From Curtobacterium sp. TC1 (GTDB lineage Bacteria > Actinomycetota > Actinomycetes > Actinomycetales > Microbacteriaceae): DNA of 64,000 nt. The notes under the pieces are model-generated. The model was not told the origin of the DNA. It did not search any database and saw nothing but the letters and a program-made list of their open reading frames with translations. The stretch spans positions 1,426,001 through 1,490,000 of the forward strand of contig NZ_CP081964.1 of assembly GCF_019844075.1 (NCBI RefSeq), read 5' to 3'. The position numbers and the translations under genes are program-made. This document shows positions 31,799 through 40,090 of the stretch, piece after piece (the first letter of the stretch is position 1; every line of letters begins with the position of its first letter).

Positions 31799-33622
31799 TC
31801 ATCCCTCCGTGGGGCGCCGTGCGCTCTCCGCAGCCGGCTCGTCGTCGAGACTCGCGTCGACCGCCGGGTCGGGTGAGACTGACTGCGGTCGGACCGGGAC
31901 GTCGTCCAGGACGGCGGCACCAGAGGGTCCCGACCCGCCGCGCACCCGCTTCTTGACGGCGGCCCACGGCCGACCGAACGCGGATCGCGGTGCGCGCTCC
32001 GACGGCCCGTCGACCTCGAGCCCGTAGTACGCGCCGACGTGTTCGAGCAGGACCTCGCGTTCGGCCTTGTCGTACGCCCGCCGCTCACGGGTGAAGGCGA
32101 TGATCGTCGACCAGCAGGTGAGCAGCAGAACGACGCTGAAGGGCAGTGCCGTGGTGATCGCCGCGGTCTTCAGGGCATCGAGGCCACCGCTCAGCAGCAG
32201 GGCGACCGCGAGCAGGGCCGAGACGAACGCGAAGAACACCCGAAGCCAGTTCTTCGGCTCGATGTCGCCGCCGGACGCGATCATCGCCATGACCAGGGCG
32301 CCGGAGTCCGACGAGGTCACGAAGAACACGCCGATGAGCAGGATCGCGCCGAACACCAGGACGGTGCCGGCGGGCAGATCGCCGAGCAGGGTGAAGAGGG
32401 AACCCTCGACGTCGACCGAACCGTCCGCGCCGACCAGGCCGCCGGAACCGTCGGTCTCGCGGTGGATCGCGGCGCCACCGAGGACGGCGAACCACAGGAA
32501 CGTGAGCACGGTCGGCACGAGCAGGACACCGAAGACGAACTGGCGGACGGTGCGGCCCTTCGAGATGCGCGCGATGAAGACGCCGACGAACGGTGCCCAC
32601 GACATCCACCAGCCCCAGTAGAACGTGGTCCACGCGCCCTGCCAGGCCTCGCCCTCGGCGCCCTGCTGTGCGGTGACGTTGAACGACAGACCGACGACGT
32701 TCTGCAGGTACGAACCGATCGACTGCACGAAGTCACGGAGCAGGAACTGGGTCGGGCCGACGATGAGCACGAACAGCAGCAGCGCTGCGGCGAGCAGCAG
32801 GTTGAAGTTCGACAGGATCTTCATGCCCTTCGCCACCCCGGTCACGAGCGAGACGATGGTGACGGCGGTGATCGCGGCGATGATGAAGATCTGGCTGACG
32901 ATGCCGCTGTCGGCGATCCCCGCGTTCTCGAGCCCGGCGCCGATCTGGATCACGCCGAGGCCGAGCGACGTCGCGACGCCGAAGACGGTGCCGACGAGGG
33001 CGAGCACGTCGATGAGGTTGCCCCAGCCGCCGCGTACGCGGTTGCCGAGCAGTGGTTCGAGGGCCCAGCGGATCGAGACCGGACGGCCGCGGCGGTGGAT
33101 GGCGTACGCGAGTGCGAGGCCGAGCACCACGTAGATGGCCCAGGCGTGGAGTCCCCAGTGGAGGAACGTCTGGGTGAGGGCCTGCTGCGCGAGTTCGCTC
33201 TCGGTGCCGGTGACGCCGGGGCGCGGTGAGGCGAAGTGGCTGAGGGGTTCCGAGACGCCGTAGAACACGAGGCCGATGCCCATGCCTGCCGCGAAGAGGA
33301 GCGAGAACCACGAACCCGTCGAGAACTCGGGCTCGTCCCGGTCCTTGCCGAGCTTGATGTCGCCGAACCTGCTGAAGCCGACGAACACCGAGAAGCCGAC
33401 GAAGAAGGCCGCGATGAGGACGTAGTACCAGCTGAAGTTCCGGACGATGCCGTCCTGCAGGCCGACGAACATCGCCTCGGCACTCGACGGCGAGACCAGC
33501 GTGAACGCCACGAACCCGAGCACGAGGACGGCGGCGGGCCAGAACACCCACCGCCGGACCTCCGAGGTCGTCGTTCCTGGGCCGGACGGGGGAGCAGAGG
33601 TGGTGCTTGGCATGCGTTCCAT
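31799..33622 (-). CDS. BCCT-family betaine/choline/carnitine transporter
   Basis: A 607-residue, 12-helix transporter with the BCCT signature WWMSWAPFVGVFIARISKGR in helix 8 and its following loop, including the aromatic box for trimethylammonium substrates, plus FYWGWW before it. The N-terminus (about 20 residues) and the ~90-residue polar, Pro/Asp-rich C-terminus are cytoplasmic; in BCCT proteins the latter senses osmotic stress. Uptake of glycine betaine or choline fits with the glucosylglycerate genes nearby. A start at 33613 is also possible. It ends next to the convergent GNAT gene. Confidence 0.92.
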   Translation of the reverse strand: MERMPSTTSAPPSGPGTTTSEVRRWVFWPAAVLVLGFVAFTLVSPSSAEAMFVGLQDGIVRNFSWYYVLIAAFFVGFSVFVGFSRFGDIKLGKDRDEPEFSTGSWFSLLFAAGMGIGLVFYGVSEPLSHFASPRPGVTGTESELAQQALTQTFLHWGLHAWAIYVVLGLALAYAIHRRGRPVSIRWALEPLLGNRVRGGWGNLIDVLALVGTVFGVATSLGLGVIQIGAGLENAGIADSGIVSQIFIIAAITAVTIVSLVTGVAKGMKILSNFNLLLAAALLLFVLIVGPTQFLLRDFVQSIGSYLQNVVGLSFNVTAQQGAEGEAWQGAWTTFYWGWWMSWAPFVGVFIARISKGRTVRQFVFGVLLVPTVLTFLWFAVLGGAAIHRETDGSGGLVGADGSVDVEGSLFTLLGDLPAGTVLVFGAILLIGVFFVTSSDSGALVMAMIASGGDIEPKNWLRVFFAFVSALLAVALLLSGGLDALKTAAITTALPFSVVLLLTCWSTIIAFTRERRAYDKAEREVLLEHVGAYYGLEVDGPSERAPRSAFGRPWAAVKKRVRGGSGPSGAAVLDDVPVRPQSVSPDPAVDASLDDEPAAESARRPTEG

Positions 33623-33716
33623 GGTGCCTGGCGGCGGCTCTGTGCGTTCGCTCAGGCGTGTCGCACCGGATGGCGGCGTGCGCACGGTGCGCGCGGCGGT
33701 CGCGCTGACGAGTGCC

Positions 33717-33758
33717 GGACGGGAGGCACGGGGCGGGGTCGACCCGCGCCTCCCGTCC
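33717..33758. repeat. palindromic repeat R5, at the LacI break point
   Basis: GGACGGGAGGC (33717-33727) and GCCTCCCGTCC (33748-33758) with inner GGGTCGACCC. It directly follows the point where LacI homology ends on the reverse strand. Confidence 0.85.
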
Positions 33759-33773
33759 GTCTGCTGGTCGCAT

Positions 33774-34016
33774 GTACGCGAGCTCGGCGAAGTACGGCCG
33801 CCGCAGGTCGGGGAACGCGAACGCGAGCATGTTCGACCGGCCGGTGGCGAGCGACCGTCCGGAGACGTTCGGGCGGTACCCCAGCTCGTCGATCGCGGCC
33901 TGCACCCGGTCGCACATCGGCGGGCTGACGTGCTGGTGGCCACGCACGACGTTGGACACGGTCTTCATCGAGACGCCCGCGTGCGCGGCGACGTCCTGCA
34001 GCGTGACCGTGCCCAT
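33774..34016 (-). pseudogene. truncated LacI-family regulator, DNA-binding part only
   Basis: The first ~81 codons give a textbook LacI start: VTLQDVAAHAGVSMKTVSNV (helix-turn-helix), HVSPPMCDRVQAAIDELGYRPN (hinge) and SLATGRSNMLAFAFPDLRRPYFAELA. Homology stops at about 33774, before any sugar-binding domain, and the frame runs into the palindromic repeat R5. The open frame continues for a further ~350 codons antisense to the BCCT gene, but that part is a GC-driven shadow with no similarity. The protein could at best be a short DNA-binding fragment. A deletion ending at the repeat is the simplest explanation. Confidence 0.8.
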
Positions 34017-34149
34017 CCGGTCACCGGAGCGCAGCGGGCGGATTGCCAGGTGGAAACGCAAGTTGAGGCCTTAGGGTCGCGACAAGCGCAATCGCGTGAA
34101 CTCTCTCGAACCGGCTGAAGGGCCGGTCCGTACCGGAAGGTCGGTCCTC

Positions 34150-35259
34150 TTGACCACCACTCCGCTCGCTCCGGGCTACACACGCACTCGTCCAGGAACA
34201 GGAAGCCCCAAGGGCACCTCGACCTACTCCGCTCTGCTCGCGCAGGTGAAGGAGAACGGACTCCTCCGCCGCCGCACCGGGTTCTACTGGTCGCTGTTCT
34301 CCACACTCATCGTCACCTTCGCCCTCGCATGGGTCGCGTTCGCGTTCCTGGGCGACTCCTGGTTCCAGCTGATCGTCGCCGGCGCGCTCGGCGTGATCTT
34401 CACGCAGTTCGCGTTCCTGTCGCACGAGGCCGCGCACCGCCAGGTCTTCGCCTCGCAGAAGTGGAACGACCACGCCGGCCGCTGGCTCGGCACGTTCCTG
34501 GTCGGCCTCAGCTACTCGTGGTGGATGAACAAGCACACCCGCCACCACGGCAACCCGAACACGGTCGGCAAGGACCCCGACATCGCTCCCGACGGCATCC
34601 GGTTCCTGCCGGAGGACGCCGCCGCGGTCAAGGGGCCGCTCATGACCACCTTCATGCGGTTCCAGGGCTGGCTGTTCTTCCCGCTGCTGACGCTCGAGGG
34701 CCTCAACCTGCACCGGTACGCGGTGCAGAGCATCGTCACGGGCAACGGCACCAAGGCCGACGTGAAGCACCGCTGGCTCGAAGCCGCCCTGCTCGTCGCC
34801 CGCTTCGGCATCTACCTGACGGTCGTGTTCTGGTTCCTGCCGTTCGGCATGGCCTGCGCGTTCCTCGGCGTGCAGCTCGCTGTGTTCGGCGTGATGATGG
34901 GCGCCTCGTTCGCCCCGAACCACAAGGGCATGCCGACCATCGCGCACGACGCCAAGGTCGACTTCTTCTCGCGCCAGGTCCGCACGTCGCGCAACATCCG
35001 CGGCGGCTGGTGGGTCTCGTTCCTGATGGGCGGCCTGAACTACCAGGTCGAGCACCACCTGTTCCCGTCGATGCCGCGCCCGGCGCTGAAGCAGGCCCGC
35101 CTGCTCGTCCGCGACCACTGCGACACGCTCGACGTGCCCTACACCGAGACCACCCTGCTGCGCTCGTACGGCATCGTCGTCCGGTACCTGAACCGGGTCG
35201 GGCTCGCTGCCCGCGACCCGTTCGCCTGCCCGATGGTCGCGCAACTGCGCATCCACTGA
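34150..35259 (+). CDS. membrane acyl-lipid/acyl-CoA desaturase
   Basis: A 369-residue fatty-acid desaturase with the three histidine boxes of di-iron membrane desaturases: HEAAHRQ (about residues 92-98), HTRHHGNPN (129-137) and QVEHHLFP (about 300-306). Four to five membrane helices lie between and around them. The last box with Gln matches the DesA/linoleoyl-CoA (front-end-like) branch. I chose the TTG at 34150 because GGAAGG lies 9 bases upstream; a GTG at 34096 would add 18 residues. A CspA gene follows after 16 bases, consistent with a cold-response unit that fluidises membranes. Confidence 0.88.
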   Translation: MTTTPLAPGYTRTRPGTGSPKGTSTYSALLAQVKENGLLRRRTGFYWSLFSTLIVTFALAWVAFAFLGDSWFQLIVAGALGVIFTQFAFLSHEAAHRQVFASQKWNDHAGRWLGTFLVGLSYSWWMNKHTRHHGNPNTVGKDPDIAPDGIRFLPEDAAAVKGPLMTTFMRFQGWLFFPLLTLEGLNLHRYAVQSIVTGNGTKADVKHRWLEAALLVARFGIYLTVVFWFLPFGMACAFLGVQLAVFGVMMGASFAPNHKGMPTIAHDAKVDFFSRQVRTSRNIRGGWWVSFLMGGLNYQVEHHLFPSMPRPALKQARLLVRDHCDTLDVPYTETTLLRSYGIVVRYLNRVGLAARDPFACPMVAQLRIH

Positions 35260-35275
35260 CGCCGTGTTGTCGACC

Positions 35276-35485
35276 ATGCCGACCGGCACCGTGAAGTGGT
35301 TCGACCACGCCAAGGGGTACGGATTCATCCACCCCGACGACGGGTCCGAGGACCTGTTCGCCCACTTCTCCAGCATCATCGCGACGACCGGCCACCGGTC
35401 GCTCGAGGAGAACGACCACGTGCAGTACGACGTGGGCCCCGGCAAGAAGGGCCCGCAGGCGGACAACATCTCGATCATCCGCTGA
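35276..35485 (+). CDS. cspA: cold-shock protein, CspA family
   Basis: A 69-residue single cold-shock domain: GTVKWFDHAKGYGFIHPDDG carries RNP1 (KGYGFI) and DLFAHFSSI carries RNP2, followed by the usual EENDHVQYDVGPGKKGPQADNI. It binds single-stranded RNA/DNA and acts as an RNA chaperone. It begins 16 bases after the desaturase stop and so is probably translated from the same mRNA; the long 5' leader usual for cold-induced csp genes is absent. Repeat R6 follows. Confidence 0.93.
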   Translation: MPTGTVKWFDHAKGYGFIHPDDGSEDLFAHFSSIIATTGHRSLEENDHVQYDVGPGKKGPQADNISIIR

Positions 35486-35496
35486 CGCGGACGACG

Positions 35497-35536
35497 GACG
35501 GGAGGCACGGTGCCAGCTGGCACCGTGCCTCCCGTC
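35497..35536. repeat. palindromic repeat R6, perfect 40-bp palindrome
   Basis: A 40-bp palindrome with no mismatch, centred between 35516 and 35517. The left half is GACGGGAGGCACGGTGCCAG and the right half its exact reverse complement. It is 12 bases past the CspA stop and is the best copy of the family. Confidence 0.92.
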
Positions 35537-35676
35537 GTTTCTTTCCCATCGCCACTGCGCTGGTATGCGGAATCGGGCGTCCCTGATCGAAAGAAACGGC
35601 CAGGTACGCCCGATTCGGCCAGGTGGGCGCGGAATGACCTGCTCTGCGCGGAACGGCTTCCGGCCTGGTTCGAGGT

Positions 35677-36630
35677 TCAGGGCGTCAGGACGATCCGTCC
35701 GAACACCCGGCCCGCGTCCATGCGATGGTGCGCCTCCGCTGCCTCGGCGAGCGGCAGCACGTCGTCGACGACCGGCGTGAGCTCGCCTGTGGCGGCCGCA
35801 CGGAACAGCTCCGCGCGGGCCGTGGCCAGCACGTCGCGCGGTACCGAGTCGAGGCTGAACGTCGCGACGGACCGCGACTGCTGGAACGCGCGCAGGAGGT
35901 GCGCTCCGAAGTCCGCCGGGGGCATCCCGGCGACAGCACCGACGATCACGAGTCGGCCGTTGGGAGCCAGGCGGTCGATGAAGTCGGGCATCGTGGGACC
36001 GCCGACGATGTCGATGACGACGTCGTAGGACTCCGGTCCGTCTCCCGCGCCCTGCCGATCGAGCACGTGCGTCGCGCCGAGTCCGCGCAGTCGCTCGCCG
36101 CGCTCCGCCGAGCCGGTCGTCACCGCGACGGCCCCGGCTCCGGCCAGCACGGCGAGCTCGACCGCGGCGATCCCGATGCTGCCGGCGGCACCGCGGACCA
36201 GGACCCGTTCGCCGGCCGACAGGTGTGCATGCTCCAGGGCGAACCGCGCGACCGGCGCCGCCGAGCCGAGGGCGACGGCCTCGACCGCGCCGAGGTCACC
36301 GAGCGCGGTCAGGTCGGCTATCCGTGCAACCACCCGTTCGGCGTAGGCACCACCGACCCCGGTGAACGCCCACACGCGTCGGCCGAGCCACGCGGTGTCC
36401 TGCTCGTCGCCGACCGCGGCGACGGTCCCGGCGACCTCGCTGCCGGGGACGTACCCGGGCTCGATACCCGGGCGGCCGATGGTGCCGCGTCGGATGACGG
36501 CGTCGACGCCACCGACGCCGATCGCCTCGACGTCGATGAGGACCTGGCCGGGAGCGGCGACGGGTTCGGGGAGGTCGGTGGAGACGAGGCCGTCCGGCGA
36601 ACCGAATGACCGAATGGTGACAGCAAGCAT
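35677..36630 (-). CDS. NADPH:quinone oxidoreductase-like MDR protein
   Basis: A 317-residue medium-chain dehydrogenase without zinc-binding Cys clusters. Features: GQVLIDVEAIGVGGVDAVIRRG, GSEVAGTVAAVG, VLVRGAAGSIGIAAVELA (the AxxGxxG variant of the Rossmann motif, about residue 145) and a Gly-rich GGPTMPDFIDRLAPNGRLVIVG. It belongs to the QOR/zeta-crystallin branch, reducing quinones or enones with NADPH. It is divergent from the TetR gene at 36679. Confidence 0.87.
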   Translation of the reverse strand: MLAVTIRSFGSPDGLVSTDLPEPVAAPGQVLIDVEAIGVGGVDAVIRRGTIGRPGIEPGYVPGSEVAGTVAAVGDEQDTAWLGRRVWAFTGVGGAYAERVVARIADLTALGDLGAVEAVALGSAAPVARFALEHAHLSAGERVLVRGAAGSIGIAAVELAVLAGAGAVAVTTGSAERGERLRGLGATHVLDRQGAGDGPESYDVVIDIVGGPTMPDFIDRLAPNGRLVIVGAVAGMPPADFGAHLLRAFQQSRSVATFSLDSVPRDVLATARAELFRAAATGELTPVVDDVLPLAEAAEAHHRMDAGRVFGRIVLTP

Positions 36631-36643
36631 GTCCGGACGCTAA

Positions 36644-36659
36644 CGGACGGGGGCGTCCG
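36644..36659. promoter_or_regulatory. inverted repeat CGGACG-GGGG-CGTCCG, probable TetR operator
   Basis: A perfect 6-4-6 palindrome between the divergent oxidoreductase (36630) and TetR (36679) starts, 20 bases before the TetR ATG. It lies inside the likely promoter. Confidence 0.75.
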
Positions 36660-36678
36660 CTTGGGTAAAGTGGGAGGG

Positions 36679-37311
36679 ATGGACGCTGAGACGCCTCACC
36701 TGCGGGCCGATGCGCAGGAGAACCGCGACCGCGTGCTGCAGGCTGCGCGCGACCTGTTCGGTTCGCGCGGTCTCGGCGTGACGATGCGTGAGATCGCTCG
36801 GCACGCGGGGGTCGGCCCGGCGACGCTGTACCGACGATTCCCGACCCGGCAGGACCTGGTCGACGCCGCGTTCGAGGACGAGCTCGAGCTGTGTCGGAGC
36901 ATCGTCCTCGAGGGCGCCGCGCACCCCGACCCCTGGCTGGGCCTGCGCTCCGTCGTCGAGCGCACCGTCGAGTTGAACGCCCGCAACCAGGGCTTCGTCG
37001 ATGCGCTCGTCGCCGCTGGGCAGGTGTCCGGCCGGCTCGCCCGGCACCGCGCTGAGCTCCTGCACGCGATCGCAGCCCTGTCGCTGCGAGCGAAGGCCGC
37101 GGGACGGCTGCGACCGGACTTCGTCGTCGACGACGTGCTCCTCGTGCTGTTCGCGGCGCGGGGGCTCCGGGGAGACGACCAGGCCGAGCGGCTCGGCGCC
37201 GCGCGGCGGTTCGCTGCGCTTGCACTCGACTCCTTCCGAGCATCGGCGACGAACGAGCCGCTGCCCGAGCCCGCACGGGTCGTGGGGACTGTGCTCCGCG
37301 CCGCGGTCTGA
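36679..37311 (+). CDS. TetR/AcrR-family transcriptional regulator
   Basis: A 210-residue TetR protein: NRDRVLQAARDLFGSRGLGVTMREIARHAGVGPATLYRRFPTRQDL is a near-consensus DNA-binding region (residues about 15-60), followed by a helical ligand domain. GGGAGG lies immediately before the ATG with short spacing. Likely represses the divergent quinone oxidoreductase and itself via the CGGACG palindrome at 36644-36659. It converges on the lipoprotein gene 37346. Confidence 0.9.
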   Translation: MDAETPHLRADAQENRDRVLQAARDLFGSRGLGVTMREIARHAGVGPATLYRRFPTRQDLVDAAFEDELELCRSIVLEGAAHPDPWLGLRSVVERTVELNARNQGFVDALVAAGQVSGRLARHRAELLHAIAALSLRAKAAGRLRPDFVVDDVLLVLFAARGLRGDDQAERLGAARRFAALALDSFRASATNEPLPEPARVVGTVLRAAV

Positions 37312-37345
37312 CCGGGTCTGGGGGCCGCCCTCGGGACGGCCCTGC

Positions 37346-37849
37346 TCAGCCGTCGGTGAGGGACCCCGGGAAGCACTGCGAGAACGACGAGATCCGGACC
37401 TTCTGCGTGTCGTTGTAGATCGTGACGAGGAACTGGTCGTCGTCGGCACCGGTGATCGTCAAGCGTTTCGCCCCCTTGCCGGTCGTGTCCGTGGTCGCGG
37501 TGTAGCCGTCGTCGCGGACAGCCGCGATCATCGCGTCGTACGCGGCGTCCGCGTCCACGTCCCGTGCGAGCGTCAGCCATGCGCCGCCGGCAGCCGAGAC
37601 TTCGGTGTCCGAGCACGCGAGCAAGGTCCAGTCGATCGTTCGACGGCTCGCGACCGCGCCGTCGGGGAGGGTAGCGATGACACGGTCCAGGATCGACGTC
37701 GTCTGCTCCTCAGCAGCAGCGCGAGTGATCGAGGGCGATGTGCTCGAATCGGGTGTCTCGGTCATCGACGGTCCTCCAGCGCACGCGGTGAGTGACAGGG
37801 TCAGGGACGTCACGAGGCTTGCGATGACCGTCCTGGATAGTTTGGTCAA
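37346..37849 (-). CDS. lipoprotein, third gene of the ESX-like/hydrolase operon
   Basis: A 167-residue lipoprotein starting at TTG with a GAGGAG ribosome site; its start overlaps the hydrolase stop by 4 bases (TTGA). A lipobox LTAC puts the lipidated Cys at residue 23. The mature domain (about residues 45-165) has paired Cys (LLACSD, SQCFPG) and a shape like DUF-type lipoproteins (SILDRVIATLPDG, TGKGAKRLTITG). It has no close relation visible to the lipoproteins at 23094 or 55552. In toxin operons a terminal lipoprotein can be an immunity factor; here that is a guess. Confidence 0.7.
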   Translation of the reverse strand: MTKLSRTVIASLVTSLTLSLTACAGGPSMTETPDSSTSPSITRAAAEEQTTSILDRVIATLPDGAVASRRTIDWTLLACSDTEVSAAGGAWLTLARDVDADAAYDAMIAAVRDDGYTATTDTTGKGAKRLTITGADDDQFLVTIYNDTQKVRISSFSQCFPGSLTDG

Positions 37850-39603
37850 TCGAAGATCTCCTCGGAGAGTTGGTCGAGCACGGCACGATTGCCCTGGACG
37901 CGCGCGACGCGGTTGTGCTGTGCCATCAGGTTCCCGAAATCGTACGGGTTCACGTCTCCGGGCGCGGGACCGTAGTACTGGTCGTGTGAGAACGCCGGGT
38001 TCCACCGCGGGTTGTTGCCGTCCCACACATGTCGCGTCGCTTGGGCGACCTGGAGGATGTCGACGTACGAGTAGTCGGCGTAGGTCGTCAGCTGGTTCGG
38101 CTTCCAGGTCTCGGGCATCCCGGCTCCGGACAGCGAGACGACCTGGTTGTACTGCGTGCCGAGGGTCTCGGACGTGGTGATGTTCGCCACACCCCAGCTG
38201 TGCCCGATCGCGGTGGTCCGGGCGTTCGCGAGGTCCGGGTCCACGTCGAGTCCCGCGGCGAGCTGCCGGAGCCGTTCGGCGGGGCCGAGCGCGAAGTCCG
38301 GCTGGTTGGCCTCATCGATGCCAGCTGGGCCTGCGGTCTCCTCGCCGGGGAACACGCCGTCCTTCGCGACGAAGACCACGGTGTCGTCGGGCGACTGATC
38401 GTGGAGCCACTTGCCAACCTGCTGGACATCCTGACCGTAGAAGGACTCCATCGCGCTGAACGTGCCCGGCACGTAGGTGATCACGTGCTTCGTGTCCGGC
38501 GAGGGTGTCCCGATCATCTCGATGATGCGCTTCTCGGCGGGGTCGTAGAGGTACAGCTGGGTCTTCGGCGGCTCAGCCACGACGCGCAGGAGGTACTTCT
38601 CCTCGAGCGCCAGGCTGTCGATCTCGTCCTGGGTCTTCTTGTCCGTCCGACCGGTGAGCGACTTCGACAGACCCTGCGCGATGCGGAGGGCTTGGAGCCG
38701 CGACTGCACCGTCGAGAGCCGGTCGCCGGCGAGGTTCCGGTTGGCGGCGACACGAGCAGCCGGCGGGACGCCGTTCAGCGCTCCGAGCACGCTCGGGATC
38801 GAACCGACGAGCGCCAGTTGCTCAGGGGAGAGGACCGAGTCGTCGCCGGTGCCGAGGGACTGCCACCACGCGCGGACGGCACCGGGATCAGCCTGCTCGA
38901 TTGCCTCGGCCACCTCAGGGTGCTTCTCGAGGAAGGCCGCGGCCTCGTCGGCGGTCATGCCCTGCAGCAGGGCGAGCAGGGTCAGGGGAGTGGCACCGGC
39001 GATCGACGACTGCGAGAGGGTGCGCGGGAGTCCGTTGGCGACACGGCCGCTCAGGGCGTCGGAGCACTTCCGGTCCGCGGTGCGACGCTGCTCGACGAGG
39101 GCGTCCCACTCGAGGTCGAGCGCACGGCTGGTGGTGACCGCGGCGGAGACCGAGTCCTCGTGCTGGTTTGCCGCCGACCGGAGCGCATCTCGCGACTCGG
39201 CCGTCGCGCTGTCGTCGGATGCGGCTGCGCGCGATTCGGAACGGGCCGTGTCGAGGGCCGACTGTGCCGTCGCCAGTGCCTCGGCCGCCGATGCGCGGGC
39301 CGTCTCGAGCCGCTGCTGCTCCTGTTGCACGGCCTGCAGGTCGCTGGCGTACTGCTCGAGCGCTGCTGCCTGCTCGTCGAGCGCGGTGCGGAGCGTCATC
39401 GTGTCGGCGGTGAAGTCGCCGATGTTCGCCATGAACGGCTCCTTGGCGCGACCCTTCCAATCGGCGCTCTGACCGTCACCCGCGACACCACGCAGCGTCC
39501 GTTCGACGTCGCGGAGCTCGTCGGCCCTGGTGCGTCGTGCCGTCGCCAGTGCCGCGACGGCGGCGGTGTCGCCGGCGCCCGGGTCGGTCGTGGTCCACGT
39601 CAT
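37846..39603 (-). CDS. alpha/beta hydrolase (DUF1023-like) with WXG-like coiled-coil N-terminus
   Basis: A 585-residue protein. Residues 1-180 are almost entirely helical, beginning with a WXG100-like hairpin (DWKGRAKEPF as the W-x-G turn) and a long Ala/Glu/Gln coiled coil. Residues about 330-560 form an alpha/beta-hydrolase of the actinobacterial DUF1023 type: ITYVPGTFSAMESFYGQD, nucleophile AIGHSWG (Ser469), and His540 in FSHDQYYG. There is no signal peptide. WXG-type N-termini mark substrates of type VII secretion, so it may be exported by that route. The gene abuts a small ESX-like protein (TGATG overlap) and a lipoprotein. Confidence 0.8.
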   Translation of the reverse strand: MTWTTTDPGAGDTAAVAALATARRTRADELRDVERTLRGVAGDGQSADWKGRAKEPFMANIGDFTADTMTLRTALDEQAAALEQYASDLQAVQQEQQRLETARASAAEALATAQSALDTARSESRAAASDDSATAESRDALRSAANQHEDSVSAAVTTSRALDLEWDALVEQRRTADRKCSDALSGRVANGLPRTLSQSSIAGATPLTLLALLQGMTADEAAAFLEKHPEVAEAIEQADPGAVRAWWQSLGTGDDSVLSPEQLALVGSIPSVLGALNGVPPAARVAANRNLAGDRLSTVQSRLQALRIAQGLSKSLTGRTDKKTQDEIDSLALEEKYLLRVVAEPPKTQLYLYDPAEKRIIEMIGTPSPDTKHVITYVPGTFSAMESFYGQDVQQVGKWLHDQSPDDTVVFVAKDGVFPGEETAGPAGIDEANQPDFALGPAERLRQLAAGLDVDPDLANARTTAIGHSWGVANITTSETLGTQYNQVVSLSGAGMPETWKPNQLTTYADYSYVDILQVAQATRHVWDGNNPRWNPAFSHDQYYGPAPGDVNPYDFGNLMAQHNRVARVQGNRAVLDQLSEEIFD

Positions 39604-39887
39604 CAGCGACCACCGGCCTGTCCGGCGAGGTCGTCTTCGGTCGCCGAGATCTGCGTCGCGACCTGGAAGGGGTACTGACCGATCGCGGTGAGGGACTGTG
39701 CGAGTACCTCGGCGCGGTCCGTCACGGTCGAGCCCGCGTCACCGAGGGCGCCAGCCACGTCCGCCGACCCGAGGGCGTCTTCACGCGGATCACTGAATGA
39801 TCGATCCAAGCGGACGGCCTCGGGCACCGGCGTGAGGGCGTGCGTCAAGGCGTCCAGCGCCGACGTGTCGACCTGCAGATCCCCCAT
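39603..39887 (-). CDS. small ESX/WXG100-like protein
   Basis: A 94-residue, mostly helical acidic protein without signal peptide or Trp: QVDTSALDALTHALTPVPEAVRLDRS, then VAGALGDAGSTVTDRAEVLAQSLTAIGQYPFQVATQISATEDDLA. Its size and position match the small partners (WXG100-like) encoded upstream of LXG/WXG effectors in actinobacteria, though the WxG turn is absent. The start has a strong GGGAGG ribosome site. Its stop overlaps the hydrolase start (TGATG). It likely dimerises with the helical N-terminus of the hydrolase. Confidence 0.65.
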   Translation of the reverse strand: MGDLQVDTSALDALTHALTPVPEAVRLDRSFSDPREDALGSADVAGALGDAGSTVTDRAEVLAQSLTAIGQYPFQVATQISATEDDLAGQAGGR

Positions 39888-40020
39888 GGAAGCGCCTCCC
39901 CGTTCCCCTGTCCTCCACGATAGCAAGTGAGCGCGGGGCGGTCCGCCCGGCCTGCAGCCGGCGGAGGGGATCGTCGCTCGTCGGTGCGACCAGCTCCACG
40001 AGGATCCTCCGTACACGAGC

Positions 40021-40048
40021 AACGCCCCGTCGCGTGCGACGGGGCGTT
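40021..40048 (-). terminator. hairpin terminator, 13-bp stem
   Basis: AACGCCCCGTCGC and GCGACGGGGCGTT pair perfectly around 2 bases. It lies 42 bases after the stop of the reverse-strand secreted-protein gene (40091-40771). Confidence 0.75.
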
Positions 40049-40090
40049 GGCCGTTCCGGTCTGCCATGCACAGCCGGAGTACGTGGGGTG

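Noticed and set aside
32733..34061. A 442-residue open frame that starts as LacI
   Set aside because: Only the first ~81 codons are LacI; the rest is antisense to the BCCT gene with no similarity, so it is treated as a truncated gene, not a fusion.
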